Assembly (NCBI RefSeq): GCF_000309385.1
Contig: NZ_JH976537.1
Span: 4,393,281-4,457,280 of the forward strand
Reading direction: 5' to 3'
DNA from: Nodosilinea nodulosa PCC 7104
GTDB lineage: Bacteria; Cyanobacteriota; Cyanobacteriia; Phormidesmidales; Phormidesmidaceae
DNA: 64,000 nucleotides
Position numbers and translations under genes: made by a program. Each line of letters opens with the position of its first letter. Positions within the stretch are counted from its first letter, which is position 1. Positions 36,659 to 45,703 of this stretch are shown here, in pieces. The notes beneath the pieces are model-generated. The model was not told the DNA's origin, ran no database searches, and was given only the letters and a program-made list of their open reading frames with translations.

Positions 36659-38080
36659 ATGTCTATGGTTTCGACTTCTCCTGTACCGGCATCCACGACC
36701 GATAGCCGCCAATATCTACCTCCCACCCGCCCCCCGGAAGAGCTATCCCCCAACCAGCAGCTGCTGCCCCTGACCGCCGTGGTCACCCCCGATGACCACC
36801 TGAGCATAGGCGGCTGCGACGTGGTGGAGCTGGTAGAGCGATTTGGCACGCCACTGTACATCTTGGACGATCGCACCCTGCGCACCGCTTGCCGTCAGTA
36901 TCGCCAGGGATTCGAGCGTTACTACCCAGGCGAAGCCCTGGTGCTCTACGCCTCTAAAGCCTGGAGCTGCATGGCCGTGTGCGCCATTGTGTCAGATGAA
37001 GGATTGGGCATTGATGTGGTGTCAGCCGGCGAACTGGTAACCGCCACTGAGGCCGGAGCCCTTCCCGAGGCGATCTATTTTCACGGCAACAACAAATCTG
37101 GTGAAGAGCTGGCTCTGGCGGTGGAAGTCGGCTGCCGCATCGTGGTCGACAACTGGCTAGAGCTCAAGACGCTGGGTGAAATGGCGACCCAGCAAGGCAA
37201 AACGGTCCCTGTTCTGCTGCGGGTTACCCCCGGTATCGAGTGCCACACCCACGAATACATCCGCACTGGCCACCTGGACAGCAAGTTCGGCTTCGACCCC
37301 GACCAGATTGAGGCGGTATTTCAATTTTTGTCTGACCAGCCCCAGCTCCACTGCCTGGGGGTCCATGCCCACATTGGCTCACAAATTTTTGAACTCACCC
37401 CCCACACCGACCTGGGCGGCGTCATGGCCCAGTGGGTGGTCACGGCCCAGCGTTACGGGCTGACGCTAACCGAATTGGATGTGGGCGGCGGCTTAGGCAT
37501 TCGCTACACCGAAGCGGACGACCCGCCGAGCATCGACACCTGGGTCAAGACCGTGTGCGAGAGCGTTGTGGCCGCCTGCAACGCCAGGGGTATTCCCCTG
37601 CCGCGCCTGCTGTGCGAACCGGGGCGATCGCTGATCGGCTCCGCCTGCATGACCGCCTACCGGGTGGGTAGCCAGAAAACGATCCCTGGGCTGCGCACCT
37701 ATGCCTCCGTGGACGGCGGCATGTCTGATAACCCACGGCCGATTACCTATCAGTCAGTGTACCGGGCGCTGGTCGCCAACCGGATGACCGCCCCCTTTGC
37801 TGAAACTATTACCCTGGCCGGTAAGCACTGCGAGTCAGGAGATATTCTAATTAAGGACGCGGCTCTGCCCGAGTTGAAGAGCAGCGATGTCGTGACCATT
37901 GCCGGCACGGGTGCCTACAATTACAGCATGGCGTCAAACTACAACCGGGTGCCTCGGCCTGCGGCGGTGCTGGTGGCTGAGGGCAACGCCGCTCTTATTA
38001 TTCGCCGGGAAACCGTGACCGATCTGCTTCGTCAGGACTGTCTACCCGAAACTCTGCGCCCCCAGGCCAAGTCTACTTAA
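36659..38080 (+). CDS. lysA: Diaminopimelate decarboxylase
   Basis: 473 residues from the ATG at 36659 (a GTG three codons upstream is possible). Fold-type III PLP enzyme: the PLP lysine lies in LVLYASKAWSCMAV, with GGGLGIRYTE binding the phosphate, CEPGRSLIG and the substrate loop GKHCESGDIL. It decarboxylates meso-diaminopimelate to lysine, the last step of lysine synthesis. The first ~45 residues are Pro/Ser/Thr-rich and probably unstructured. cdaA follows 96 bases downstream. Confidence 0.95.
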   Translation: MSMVSTSPVPASTTDSRQYLPPTRPPEELSPNQQLLPLTAVVTPDDHLSIGGCDVVELVERFGTPLYILDDRTLRTACRQYRQGFERYYPGEALVLYASKAWSCMAVCAIVSDEGLGIDVVSAGELVTATEAGALPEAIYFHGNNKSGEELALAVEVGCRIVVDNWLELKTLGEMATQQGKTVPVLLRVTPGIECHTHEYIRTGHLDSKFGFDPDQIEAVFQFLSDQPQLHCLGVHAHIGSQIFELTPHTDLGGVMAQWVVTAQRYGLTLTELDVGGGLGIRYTEADDPPSIDTWVKTVCESVVAACNARGIPLPRLLCEPGRSLIGSACMTAYRVGSQKTIPGLRTYASVDGGMSDNPRPITYQSVYRALVANRMTAPFAETITLAGKHCESGDILIKDAALPELKSSDVVTIAGTGAYNYSMASNYNRVPRPAAVLVAEGNAALIIRRETVTDLLRQDCLPETLRPQAKST

Positions 38081-38176
38081 GCCAGTAACCGTTGCTAGCC
38101 TTGGACAAGGTTTTGCCAGGGGGCTGATCGGGTCACCCTATCGCACAGCCGCTCAGGCACCATCCTCTAACGCTGC

Positions 38177-39097
38177 ATGAACTACCTCTGGGAGCAATGG
38201 CTAACAAACCTTGACCAGGTTAGGTTTGTGCTTCAGGCGCTGGACATTGCGCTAGTACTGCTGCTCAGCTATGTAGTGCTGGTGATTATTGGCGAGCGTC
38301 GCACGCTGTGGATGGTGCGGGGGCTGATTTTTTTGATGCTGGCAGCGGCTCTGAGCAAGTTTTTGGGCCTGGCGCTGCTGGGCTTTGTGCTCGATAAGCT
38401 GGTGATCGGCTCAGCGGTGGCCATGGCGTTTATGCTCCAGGGAGAGTTTCGGCGGCTGCTGGAGCTGCTTGGCCAGGGGCGAGTGTGGGAGTTGCTCAGT
38501 CCCTCCCGCGAGGCCATGCCCCAGCCCGACAACGTGATCGACGAGATCGTCGATGCGGTGAAGGAACTCTCCCAAAACCGCACCGGGGCGCTGTTGATTT
38601 TGGAAACCGATAAGCCTATTGACGAGCGCGACTTTACGGTGCCTGGGGTGCGCATCAACGCGGAGGTGTCTAAGGAGCTGATCCAAACCATTTTTCAAAC
38701 CAGCACCCTGCTCCACGATGGGGCCATGCTGGTGCGCGGCTCACGGATTGCGGCGGCGGGGGTGATTTTGCCCATTTCTGAGCGGGTGGCTTCGCGGCAG
38801 CTGGGCACTCGCCACCGGGCGGCAATGGGGATTACAGAGCGGGTGGAGCATTGTCTCTGTGTTGTGGTATCAGAAGAAACAGGCTCTATTTCTTTGGCGG
38901 AAGGCGGTATTCTAGATCGGCCTCTGACCAGCAGTCGTCTGCGCAGTATTCTGCGATCTAAATTTTCAAAATCGGTAGATCGCGAGGCGGTAGCTCCCCA
39001 GCTCAGAAGCCTTGGTCGACGGCTGGGCAGCCTTGGCATTACCTACCTGCTGCGCTTGTTTCGTCTGCCCTCATCGTCCCCCCGAGAGAAAAAATGA
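38177..39097 (+). CDS. cdaA: Diadenylate cyclase (c-di-AMP synthase)
   Basis: 306 residues. Three membrane helices in the first ~95 residues precede the DAC domain, with catalytic [15 protein letters not shown] and [10 protein letters not shown] (the DGA and RHR motifs). It condenses two ATP to c-di-AMP, which in cyanobacteria is linked to osmotic and night-time responses. The last four bases overlap the uppS start (ATGA), so the two are translationally coupled. The lysA-cdaA-uppS order is shared by many cyanobacteria. Confidence 0.95.
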   Translation: MNYLWEQWLTNLDQVRFVLQALDIALVLLLSYVVLVIIGERRTLWMVRGLIFLMLAAALSKFLGLALLGFVLDKLVIGSAVAMAFMLQGEFRRLLELLGQGRVWELLSPSREAMPQPDNVIDEIVDAVKELSQNRTGALLILETDKPIDERDFTVPGVRINAEVSKELIQTIFQTSTLLHDGAMLVRGSRIAAAGVILPISERVASRQLGTRHRAAMGITERVEHCLCVVVSEETGSISLAEGGILDRPLTSSRLRSILRSKFSKSVDREAVAPQLRSLGRRLGSLGITYLLRLFRLPSSSPREKK

Positions 39098-39849
39098 CCA
39101 CCAAGCCTGTCGTTCGCTACGCCCTGCCCGCCGACCTCAAGCCCGATCGCCTGCCGCAGCACGTAGCGGTCATTATGGACGGTAACGGGCGCTGGGCTAA
39201 GCGGCGGGGGCTGCCGCGCATTATGGGCCATCGCCGGGGAGTTGATACGCTCAAAACGCTGCTGCGCTGCTGCCGTGACTGGGGCATTGGGGCGTTGACG
39301 GCCTACGCCTTTTCGACCGAAAACTGGGGACGCCCCGTTGAGGAGGTCGACTTTTTGATGGCGCTGTTTGAGCGAGTGCTGCGCCAGGAACTGCTGGAAA
39401 TGATGGAGGAAAACGTCCGCATTCGGTTTGTGGGCAATCTGGCGGCGCTGCCCCGATCATTACAGGGGGAGATTCACCAGGCGGTAACCCAAACCCAGGA
39501 CAACCACGGCATTGAGTTTACGGTGGCAACCAACTACGGCGGGCGGCAGGAGATCGTGCAGGCCTGTCAATCCATAGCGATTCAGGTGCAGAAGGGCGAA
39601 ATCGACCCCAGCGCCATTGACGAAGAGTTGTTTAGCCGCCACCTCTACACGGCTGAAATCAGCGATCCTGACCTGCTGATTCGCACCAGCGGCGAAATGA
39701 GGATCAGCAATTTTTTGCTTTGGCAGCTGGCCTACGCCGAAATTTACGTCACCGATACCCTGTGGCCCGACTTTGACACCTCGGAGTTTCACCAGGCTAT
39801 CTATGCTTACCAGCAGCGCGATCGCCGGTTTGGCAAAGTCAAGGGATAG
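39094..39849 (+). CDS. uppS: Isoprenyl (undecaprenyl) diphosphate synthase
   Basis: 251 residues. cis-Prenyltransferase motifs: [36 protein letters not shown] and [24 protein letters not shown]. It builds the C55 lipid carrier used for peptidoglycan and polysaccharide precursors. Start codon overlaps the cdaA stop. Confidence 0.96.
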   Translation: MTTKPVVRYALPADLKPDRLPQHVAVIMDGNGRWAKRRGLPRIMGHRRGVDTLKTLLRCCRDWGIGALTAYAFSTENWGRPVEEVDFLMALFERVLRQELLEMMEENVRIRFVGNLAALPRSLQGEIHQAVTQTQDNHGIEFTVATNYGGRQEIVQACQSIAIQVQKGEIDPSAIDEELFSRHLYTAEISDPDLLIRTSGEMRISNFLLWQLAYAEIYVTDTLWPDFDTSEFHQAIYAYQQRDRRFGKVKG

Positions 39850-39943
39850 AGCGCTCAAGTTCTCTCCTTGGGGAAGAGGAACTTTAGGTCAAAAAGACCT
39901 TTGATGGAAAAGCGCTAGACGCTGCCCAATCCTCCCCAAATCT

Positions 39944-39976
39944 AAAATCCAAAATCCAAAATCCAAAATCCAAAAT
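39944..39976 (+). repeat. Heptameric tandem repeat (AAAATCC)4.7 next to the pgsA start
   Basis: Four complete AAAATCC units plus AAAAT end three bases before the pgsA ATG. This is the STRR-type heptamer known from cyanobacteria. It occupies the place where a ribosome-binding site would be expected. Confidence 0.9.
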
Positions 39977-39979
39977 GTT

Positions 39980-40513
39980 ATGAACATTCCCACCTGGATC
40001 ACCGTCTCCCGGCTCCTTGGCGTTCCTCTGCTGCTGGTGCTGCTTCAGGCTCCTACCCCGGTCCAGCGCTGGTGGGCCGCCGGGATTTTTGTGGTGGCCG
40101 CAGGCACCGACTGGCTCGATGGCTACCTGGCGCGCAGGCTCGACCAGGTGACGGATCTGGGCAAATTTTTGGACCCCTTAGTCGATAAATTGCTGGTGTT
40201 AGCCCCCCTGCTGATGCTCATTGAGCTAGATCAGGTGCCCGCCTGGGGTGTTTTTTTGATTGTGGCGCGGGAGATCACGATCGCGGGCTGGCGGGTGAGT
40301 CCGGCCCTACAGGGAGGGGCTGTACCGGGGGCGAATCTGTGGGGTAAAGCCAAGACCGTGGTGCAGATCGCGGCGATCGCGCTTTTGATCGCGCCCCTGC
40401 CGCCTCTGTGGGAGGTACCGGCTCAGGTTCTATTTTGGCTGGCAGTGGTGCTCACCCTGGTCTCGGGGTTGGTCTACCTTTGGCCCCAGCTAAAGCCAAG
40501 CCCTGTGCCGTAG
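39980..40513 (+). CDS. pgsA: CDP-diacylglycerol--glycerol-3-phosphate 3-phosphatidyltransferase
   Basis: 177 residues starting MNIPTWITVSRLLGVP, the family N-terminus. The CDP-alcohol phosphotransferase motif is intact: DWLDGYLARRLDQVTDLGKF followed by LDPLVDK (DG-AR-G-D-D). It makes phosphatidylglycerophosphate, precursor of phosphatidylglycerol, an essential lipid of photosystems. About four to five membrane helices. The ribosome-binding-site region is replaced by a heptamer repeat, so initiation may be leaderless or unusual. A tRNA-Ser gene follows. Confidence 0.93.
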   Translation: MNIPTWITVSRLLGVPLLLVLLQAPTPVQRWWAAGIFVVAAGTDWLDGYLARRLDQVTDLGKFLDPLVDKLLVLAPLLMLIELDQVPAWGVFLIVAREITIAGWRVSPALQGGAVPGANLWGKAKTVVQIAAIALLIAPLPPLWEVPAQVLFWLAVVLTLVSGLVYLWPQLKPSPVP

Positions 40514-40613
40514 GTTTTTAAGACTTCACCGAAGCGTTGGGAAAAAGTCTTGCGGTTCGCTCAAGTCTCTGCCGAGTGTCTGCTAAACTAACAAAGAACT
40601 TCTTCTTGTTCTT

Positions 40614-40703
40614 GGAAGCGTGGCTGAGTGGTCGAAAGCGCCTCCCTGCTAAGGAGGTAGGGGAGTAAACCTTCCCTCGTGGGTTCAAATCCCACCGCTT
40701 CCG
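40614..40703 (+). tRNA. trnS-GCU: tRNA-Ser (anticodon GCU)
   Basis: The acceptor stem GGAAGCG pairs with CGCTTCC; the anticodon loop CTGCTAA is closed by CTCC/GGAG; the long variable arm (GGGGAGTAAACCTTCCC) is class II, and the T loop GTTCAAATC is present. Anticodon GCT reads AGC/AGU serine codons. The CCA end is not encoded, as is common in cyanobacteria. Length 90 nt with the discriminator G. Confidence 0.97.
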
Positions 40704-40852
40704 TATTTGAGCGTGTAAGTGCCGCTGCGATGAGTCCTTCATTTCAGCGGCATTTGCCGTAAAAATCGGCTAAAACTGGCCGATCTTTAAGATACTGGTG
40801 TACTTGAAGATCGCTTGTACTGTAGACTTGGGGTAGTGGTGCTAATGTACCC

Positions 40853-43800
40853 ATGATTCCCAAGCACATTGCCCTCAAAAATTTTCTCAGCTACCGCGAT
40901 GCCAGCCTCGACTTTAGCGGGCTGCACGTAGTGTGCGTAGCTGGCGCCAACGGGGCCGGTAAATCGTCGCTGCTGGAGGCCATTGCCTGGGCGCTGTGGG
41001 GCCAAAGCCGGGCCGCCGCCGATGACGACATTATTCACCAGGGGGCAATGGAGGCCAGCGTTAGCTTTCAATTTCAGCAGGGGGAGCACACCTATCGAGC
41101 CATCCGCAGCCGCCACCGCAGCCAGGGGACCAGCCTGGAGTTTCAGGTTTACACCGCAGCGGGCTGGCGGGTGCTGACCCAGCGGGGGGTGAGGGCCACC
41201 CAGACGATGATTTGCCGCCATCTTCGACTCGATTACGACACGTTCCTCAACTCGGCCTATCTGCGCCAGGGTGGGGCGGACGACTTTATGCTGAAGCGCC
41301 CTGGCGATCGCAAGCAAATTTTGGCCGACCTGCTCAAGCTCAGTCACTACGATCGGCTCGCCGAGCAGGCCAGGGATCAGGCTCGTCAGGCCAAGGTCGA
41401 GGCGGGTCTGCGTCAAACCCAGCTCGACGAGCTAGGTGCCGCCCTGGCCAACTATGAGCCCACTCTGCGGCGCCAGGAGCAGCTACAGCAAGCGCTATGC
41501 GAGCTCGATCGGCAGCAGGCGAGCGATCGCCAGCAGCAGCAGCAGCTCCATGCCCTGGCCCACAGCTACCGCAGCCATGGGCAGCAGTGCCAGATGCTGC
41601 GGCAGCAGCAGGGCCACCTCGCCGCCCTCCTCCAGCAAACCGAGACGGCTCTGGCTACCCTCGCCCGTGAGCAACGCCAGCGCGAAAATCTTCTGGCCGA
41701 GGCCGATGCGATCGAAGCGGGCGTTGCCGAGCTAGGTCAGCTCGAGGCCGAAGACGCCCGGCTCAACCAGCAGTTTCAGCAGTACCAGGACTTACAGGCC
41801 CAGCGTCAACCCCTAGAGGCCCAGTGGCAGGATCGCTCACAGCACTTCCGCAGTCGCCTTAGCCAGACCCAGGCCCAGCTAGCGGCCGTGCAGGCCCAGC
41901 GGGTCGATCTGGAGGAGCTGCTGAGCCAGGGTGAGGTAATCCAGGCCAATCGTCAGCAGTTTTTGGTAGCTAAAACCCAGCTCAAGCACCTCGATGCCCT
42001 CCAGCTCCAGGCCGAGCCGCTGCTACAGCGGCGGCGGCAGCTGGAGGCAGGGCTTCAGCAGGCCCAGACTCGGCTGCAAACCAGGTTTGAGGAACTCACC
42101 GCCAGGGCCGAGCAGCTTCAGATTCACCAGGGCGATCGCCCCCAGCTCGTGGCCACTGCCCGGGAATTGTCTGATACCCTCAGCTATCTGGAGCAGCGGC
42201 GAGCCTACCAGGAGCAGGTGCGCGAAAAGGGGCTAGAACGGCGCAGCTTTATGGAGGTGTTGCAGGCCAACCAGCGCCGCTGTGAAGCCCAGATTGCCCA
42301 GATTGGCCAGAAGCTTGGACTGCTGGCTCAGCCCGAAGCGACTTGCCCCCTGTGCGATCGCCCCCTGACCGACCACCACCGGGCCATCGTGGAACAGCGC
42401 CACCGCCACGAGCAGCAGGAGCTGCAAGCAGAAATTTGGGTGATTCGAGAGCAGCTGGCCGCCTCCGAACGAGAAATTCAGGTTTTGCGCCAGGAGTACC
42501 GGGCCGTGGAGGCTGAGCTAGAAGCCTACGCCCCGGTGCTGCAAAAACAGGGGCAGCTGAGCGCTCAAATGGCCTCCCAGGCAACGGTGCATGAGCAACT
42601 CCAGGCCCTAGAAGCCGAGCAGCAGCGCCTGGGGCAGTGCCTAGCCGACAACCAGTACGCCCTCGATCTGCGGGGCGAGCTGCACCACATCGACCAAACC
42701 CTGGCCCAGCTGGCCTACGACGATCGCGACCATGCCCTGGTGCGCGGCCAGGTCGATCGGCTGCGCTGGGCCGAGATCAAACACCGCGATCTGGTTCAGG
42801 GGCGGCGGCGGCAGCGGCAGCTATTGCAGCGGCAGCAGCACCTTGAGGCCGAGCAAGCCCAGCTGGAAACTGAGCTAGCCCAGCTTCAGCAGAGTGAGGT
42901 AGGGCAGGCCCTGGCCGTCGTCCAAGACGCCATCGATCAGCTCAACTACTGCATCGATCGCCACCAGCAGGTGCGCCAGGCTTTGCAGGCAGCCCAGGGG
43001 TGGCGGCAGCGCCACCACGACCTGGCGCAGGCCCGCCAGCAGCACGGTGAGCAGGCAGCCCGGCTCAGCCTGCTCCAGGCCCAGGACCAGCAGCAGCGGC
43101 AGGAACTGGCCCGCCTGAACGAGGCCCTGCTGGCCCTAGAGGCCCAGGGCAAAACCTTCAGCTACGATCCCAACGCCTTGGAGGTCCTAGAGGATGCGAT
43201 CGCAGGGCGGCAGCACCAGCGCGACGCCCTGCTAGCTCAGCTCGGCGCCCTGGACCAGGCTCGTCAGCAGCTCGAAGAGCTTCAGCAGGGGCTGGCCCAG
43301 CAGCAGCAGCAGCTGGCCGCCGTTCGGCAGCGGCAGCGCACATACCAAGAGCTAGCCCAGGCCTTTGGCCGCAACGGCATTCAGGCCATGATGATTGAAA
43401 ACCTGCTGCCCCAGCTGGAGGCCGAAACCAACCACCTGCTGGGGCGCCTTAGCGCCCACCAGCTCCACGTCCGCTTTGTCACCCAGCGGGCGACCAAGCG
43501 GGGCCAGGGGGTAATCGATACCCTGGATATTTTGATTGCCGACGCCCATGGCACCCGGGCCTACGAAACCTACTCCGGCGGCGAGGCGTTTCGGGTTAAC
43601 TTTGCCCTGCGGTTGGCCCTGGCTCGGCTGCTGGCCCAGCGGTCCGGCCTGGCCCTACAGCTGCTGATCATCGACGAGGGCTTTGGCACCCAGGATCAGC
43701 AGGGGTGCGATCGCCTAATTGCCGCCATTAACGCGATCGCCCCTGACTTTGCCTGCATTCTTACCGTCACCCACATTCCGCACTTTCGAGAAGCCTTTCA

Positions 43801-43858
43801 AACCCGCATCGACGTGATCAAAACTGCCCAGGGTTCCCGGCTTTCGCTTTCAGCTTAA
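40853..43858 (+). CDS. sbcC: Exonuclease SbcC (Rad50-like)
   Basis: 1001 residues. N-terminal ATPase half: FLSYRDASLDFSGLH and Walker A GANGAGKSSLLEAI. The long central Gln/Glu/Leu-rich coiled coil (about residues 190-780) contains the zinc hook TCPLCDRP (CxxC). The C-terminal half has the signature YSGGEAFRVNFALRLAL, Walker B LLIIDEGFGTQD and the H-loop ILTVTHIPHF. With SbcD it forms the Mre11/Rad50-type nuclease that cuts hairpins and blocked ends. sbcD is not next to it in the window. Confidence 0.95.
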   Translation: MIPKHIALKNFLSYRDASLDFSGLHVVCVAGANGAGKSSLLEAIAWALWGQSRAAADDDIIHQGAMEASVSFQFQQGEHTYRAIRSRHRSQGTSLEFQVYTAAGWRVLTQRGVRATQTMICRHLRLDYDTFLNSAYLRQGGADDFMLKRPGDRKQILADLLKLSHYDRLAEQARDQARQAKVEAGLRQTQLDELGAALANYEPTLRRQEQLQQALCELDRQQASDRQQQQQLHALAHSYRSHGQQCQMLRQQQGHLAALLQQTETALATLAREQRQRENLLAEADAIEAGVAELGQLEAEDARLNQQFQQYQDLQAQRQPLEAQWQDRSQHFRSRLSQTQAQLAAVQAQRVDLEELLSQGEVIQANRQQFLVAKTQLKHLDALQLQAEPLLQRRRQLEAGLQQAQTRLQTRFEELTARAEQLQIHQGDRPQLVATARELSDTLSYLEQRRAYQEQVREKGLERRSFMEVLQANQRRCEAQIAQIGQKLGLLAQPEATCPLCDRPLTDHHRAIVEQRHRHEQQELQAEIWVIREQLAASEREIQVLRQEYRAVEAELEAYAPVLQKQGQLSAQMASQATVHEQLQALEAEQQRLGQCLADNQYALDLRGELHHIDQTLAQLAYDDRDHALVRGQVDRLRWAEIKHRDLVQGRRRQRQLLQRQQHLEAEQAQLETELAQLQQSEVGQALAVVQDAIDQLNYCIDRHQQVRQALQAAQGWRQRHHDLAQARQQHGEQAARLSLLQAQDQQQRQELARLNEALLALEAQGKTFSYDPNALEVLEDAIAGRQHQRDALLAQLGALDQARQQLEELQQGLAQQQQQLAAVRQRQRTYQELAQAFGRNGIQAMMIENLLPQLEAETNHLLGRLSAHQLHVRFVTQRATKRGQGVIDTLDILIADAHGTRAYETYSGGEAFRVNFALRLALARLLAQRSGLALQLLIIDEGFGTQDQQGCDRLIAAINAIAPDFACILTVTHIPHFREAFQTRIDVIKTAQGSRLSLSA

Positions 43859-44108
43859 CAACCCTTTGCAAGGATCCAATACAGCGGATTGATGCTCAAA
43901 ATTTATTAATATTCTTTTTAGATTTTAAGAATTTCTTTCTTCGCAATCTCAAAAATATGTCTTCTGGGATGCAAACCACCCAACTGGAGGGCTTTAATCT
44001 AGGGACTGTTGGCCTGCAATTCAGGCAGCGCTGAGTATTAATAACCATTCACGCTTTCTTTCATAAATGTTACAGTTGTTTACACAAACAATTAATAAAG
44101 TTATAGCC

Positions 44109-44240
44109 ATGAGCCCTGTTGAAATTCTGCTGGAAGCTGGTGCAGCCCTAGTCATAGCCGGTGCGATTCTCAAGCGTCGTGCTGAGGAAGCTGCCCTTGA
44201 AGCTGAGCCGATTCCTGTACCTGTGCGATCGCGCCCTTAG
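44109..44240 (+). CDS. Possible 43-residue single-helix membrane peptide
   Basis: Starts MSPVEILLEAGAALVIAGAI, continues with basic then acidic residues (LKRRAEEAALEAEP) and ends VRSRP. One short hydrophobic helix followed by a charged tail, as in many small cyanobacterial membrane proteins. No clear Shine-Dalgarno. It lies 139 bases before the sigma factor gene on the same strand, in an otherwise AT-rich region. I do not recognise a family. Confidence 0.4.
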   Translation: MSPVEILLEAGAALVIAGAILKRRAEEAALEAEPIPVPVRSRP

Positions 44241-44379
44241 GCCGACCGCTTCAGCCCGTTAGCTGTGCGATCGTCAGCGGTATTGACCTGACGTCAATTT
44301 TCGCTGACCCGCGCCTTTTGCGGTTAGGCCGCTGCCTAGCCCGATGTTCCTCCGACACTATTCCCTAGGTTGCTGAGTT

Positions 44380-45336
44380 ATGAGAAGTGTGCAGAATTCT
44401 ACGGATCTGGTGCGCACCTACCTGAAGGAAATCGGTAAGGTGCCCCTGCTCACCCACGAGGAAGAGATTGTACTGGGTAAGCAGGTGCAGAAGCTGTCGG
44501 CTCTAGAGGCGGAAAGGCGGGCGCTGGAGGAGACTACTGGCGACGCAATCACCCTTGAGCAGTGGGCCGAAGCGGTTGAGCTGCCGGTAGCTGAACTAGC
44601 CACCATTGTGCGCCAGGGCAACCTGGCCAAGCGCAAAATGGTAGAGGCCAACCTGCGCCTGGTCGTGTCGGTGGCCAAGAAGTACATCAAGCGCAATGTC
44701 GACCTGCTCGACCTGATTCAGGAAGGCACCATCGGCATGCAGCGCGGGGTGGAAAAGTTTGACCCCACCAAAGGCTATCGTTTCTCCACCTACGCCTACT
44801 GGTGGATTCGCCAGGCCATTACCCGCGCCATTGCCGAAAAGAGCCGCACTATTCGGCTGCCTATCCACATCACTGAAAAGCTGAACAAGCTTAAGAAAGC
44901 CCAGCGCACCCTCTCCCAGCACTACGGTCGAGCGGCAACGGTAGCTGAGCTGGCCGTGGAGTGCGACCTCACCACCAAGCAGGTGCGTGACTACCTGGAG
45001 AAGTCACGCCAGCCTCTCTCCCTCGACCTAAAAGTAGGTGACAACCAGGATACGGAGCTGGGTGAGCTGCTGGAGGATGACGGCCCATCGCCCGAGGATT
45101 TCGCTACCCAAGTTTCCCTGCGCCAAGACCTGGAGCGTCTGATGGGTGAGCTAACTCCCCAGCAGCAAGAGGTGCTTTCCCTGCGCTTTGGCCTAGCCGA
45201 TGGCAAAACGATGACGCTGGCAAAAATTGGCGACCTGCTGTCTATTAGCCGCGAGCGCGTGCGCCAAATTGAGCGCGAAGCCCTAACCAAGCTTCGCAAG
45301 CGCCAGGCTGACATTCGCGAATACCTGGCTAGCTAG
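44380..45336 (+). CDS. Group 2 (RpoD-family) sigma factor
   Basis: 318 residues, lacking the acidic N-terminal part of SigA. Region 1.2 ([21 protein letters not shown]), region 2 ([21 protein letters not shown]...[17 protein letters not shown]), region 3 and region 4 ([19 protein letters not shown]...[20 protein letters not shown]) are complete. Group 2 sigmas are non-essential and direct stress, carbon/nitrogen or dark responses; I do not assign SigB, C, D or E. A perfect intrinsic terminator follows the gene. Confidence 0.93.
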   Translation: MRSVQNSTDLVRTYLKEIGKVPLLTHEEEIVLGKQVQKLSALEAERRALEETTGDAITLEQWAEAVELPVAELATIVRQGNLAKRKMVEANLRLVVSVAKKYIKRNVDLLDLIQEGTIGMQRGVEKFDPTKGYRFSTYAYWWIRQAITRAIAEKSRTIRLPIHITEKLNKLKKAQRTLSQHYGRAATVAELAVECDLTTKQVRDYLEKSRQPLSLDLKVGDNQDTELGELLEDDGPSPEDFATQVSLRQDLERLMGELTPQQQEVLSLRFGLADGKTMTLAKIGDLLSISRERVRQIEREALTKLRKRQADIREYLAS

Positions 45337-45360
45337 GGGAGGAGCCTGCAATCGTAGCGC

Positions 45361-45395
45361 AGCCCGTGGGTCAATCACCCACGGGCTATTTTTTG
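45361..45395 (+). terminator. Intrinsic terminator of the group 2 sigma gene
   Basis: AGCCCGTGGGT (45361-45371) and ACCCACGGGCT (45377-45387) form a perfect 11-bp stem with a 5-base loop, followed by ATTTTTTG. Confidence 0.93.
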
Positions 45396-45483
45396 TCAAC
45401 ACAGATGAGTTTCTCCAAATCGGCTGCCGTTAGCCGCTCAATCCTTTTAGCACCCAGTCTCGAAGAGGCTCTGGGCAATGGAC

Positions 45484-45588
45484 TATGGCTATAGTCACGC
45501 TGGTTATGACAAGGAGAGACTTTGCGAACCTTCAAACGTCCGAACGCTGGCTCTGAGCAATCTCCTAACCTACCCGTCGGCTGATATA
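45484..45588 (+). mobile_element. MITE-like palindromic element, family 1, copy 4 (degenerate)
   Basis: Left end TATGGCTATAGTCACGCTGG, core GAACCTTCAAACGTCCGAAC, right end TAACCTACCCGTCGGCTGATATA. It keeps the length and end layout of the family but has several extra mismatches between the arms, so it is the oldest-looking copy. It lies in the ureC upstream region. Confidence 0.7.
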
Positions 45589-45703
45589 TCTGCTCTTTTC
45601 CCAAATCTAGGAGCCGTAATCGTAGTCTGATTGACCAAACCCGGGAAATCCCGCATTCTAGAGTGGTTCTAGCTAGATTTGCCCCCCTTTTTGAGGAGTC
45701 CCC

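Noticed and set aside
40518..40742. 74-codon minus-strand ORF overlapping the tRNA-Ser
   Set aside because: The tRNA fold is complete; the peptide is an antisense reading of the tRNA gene, a common false call.
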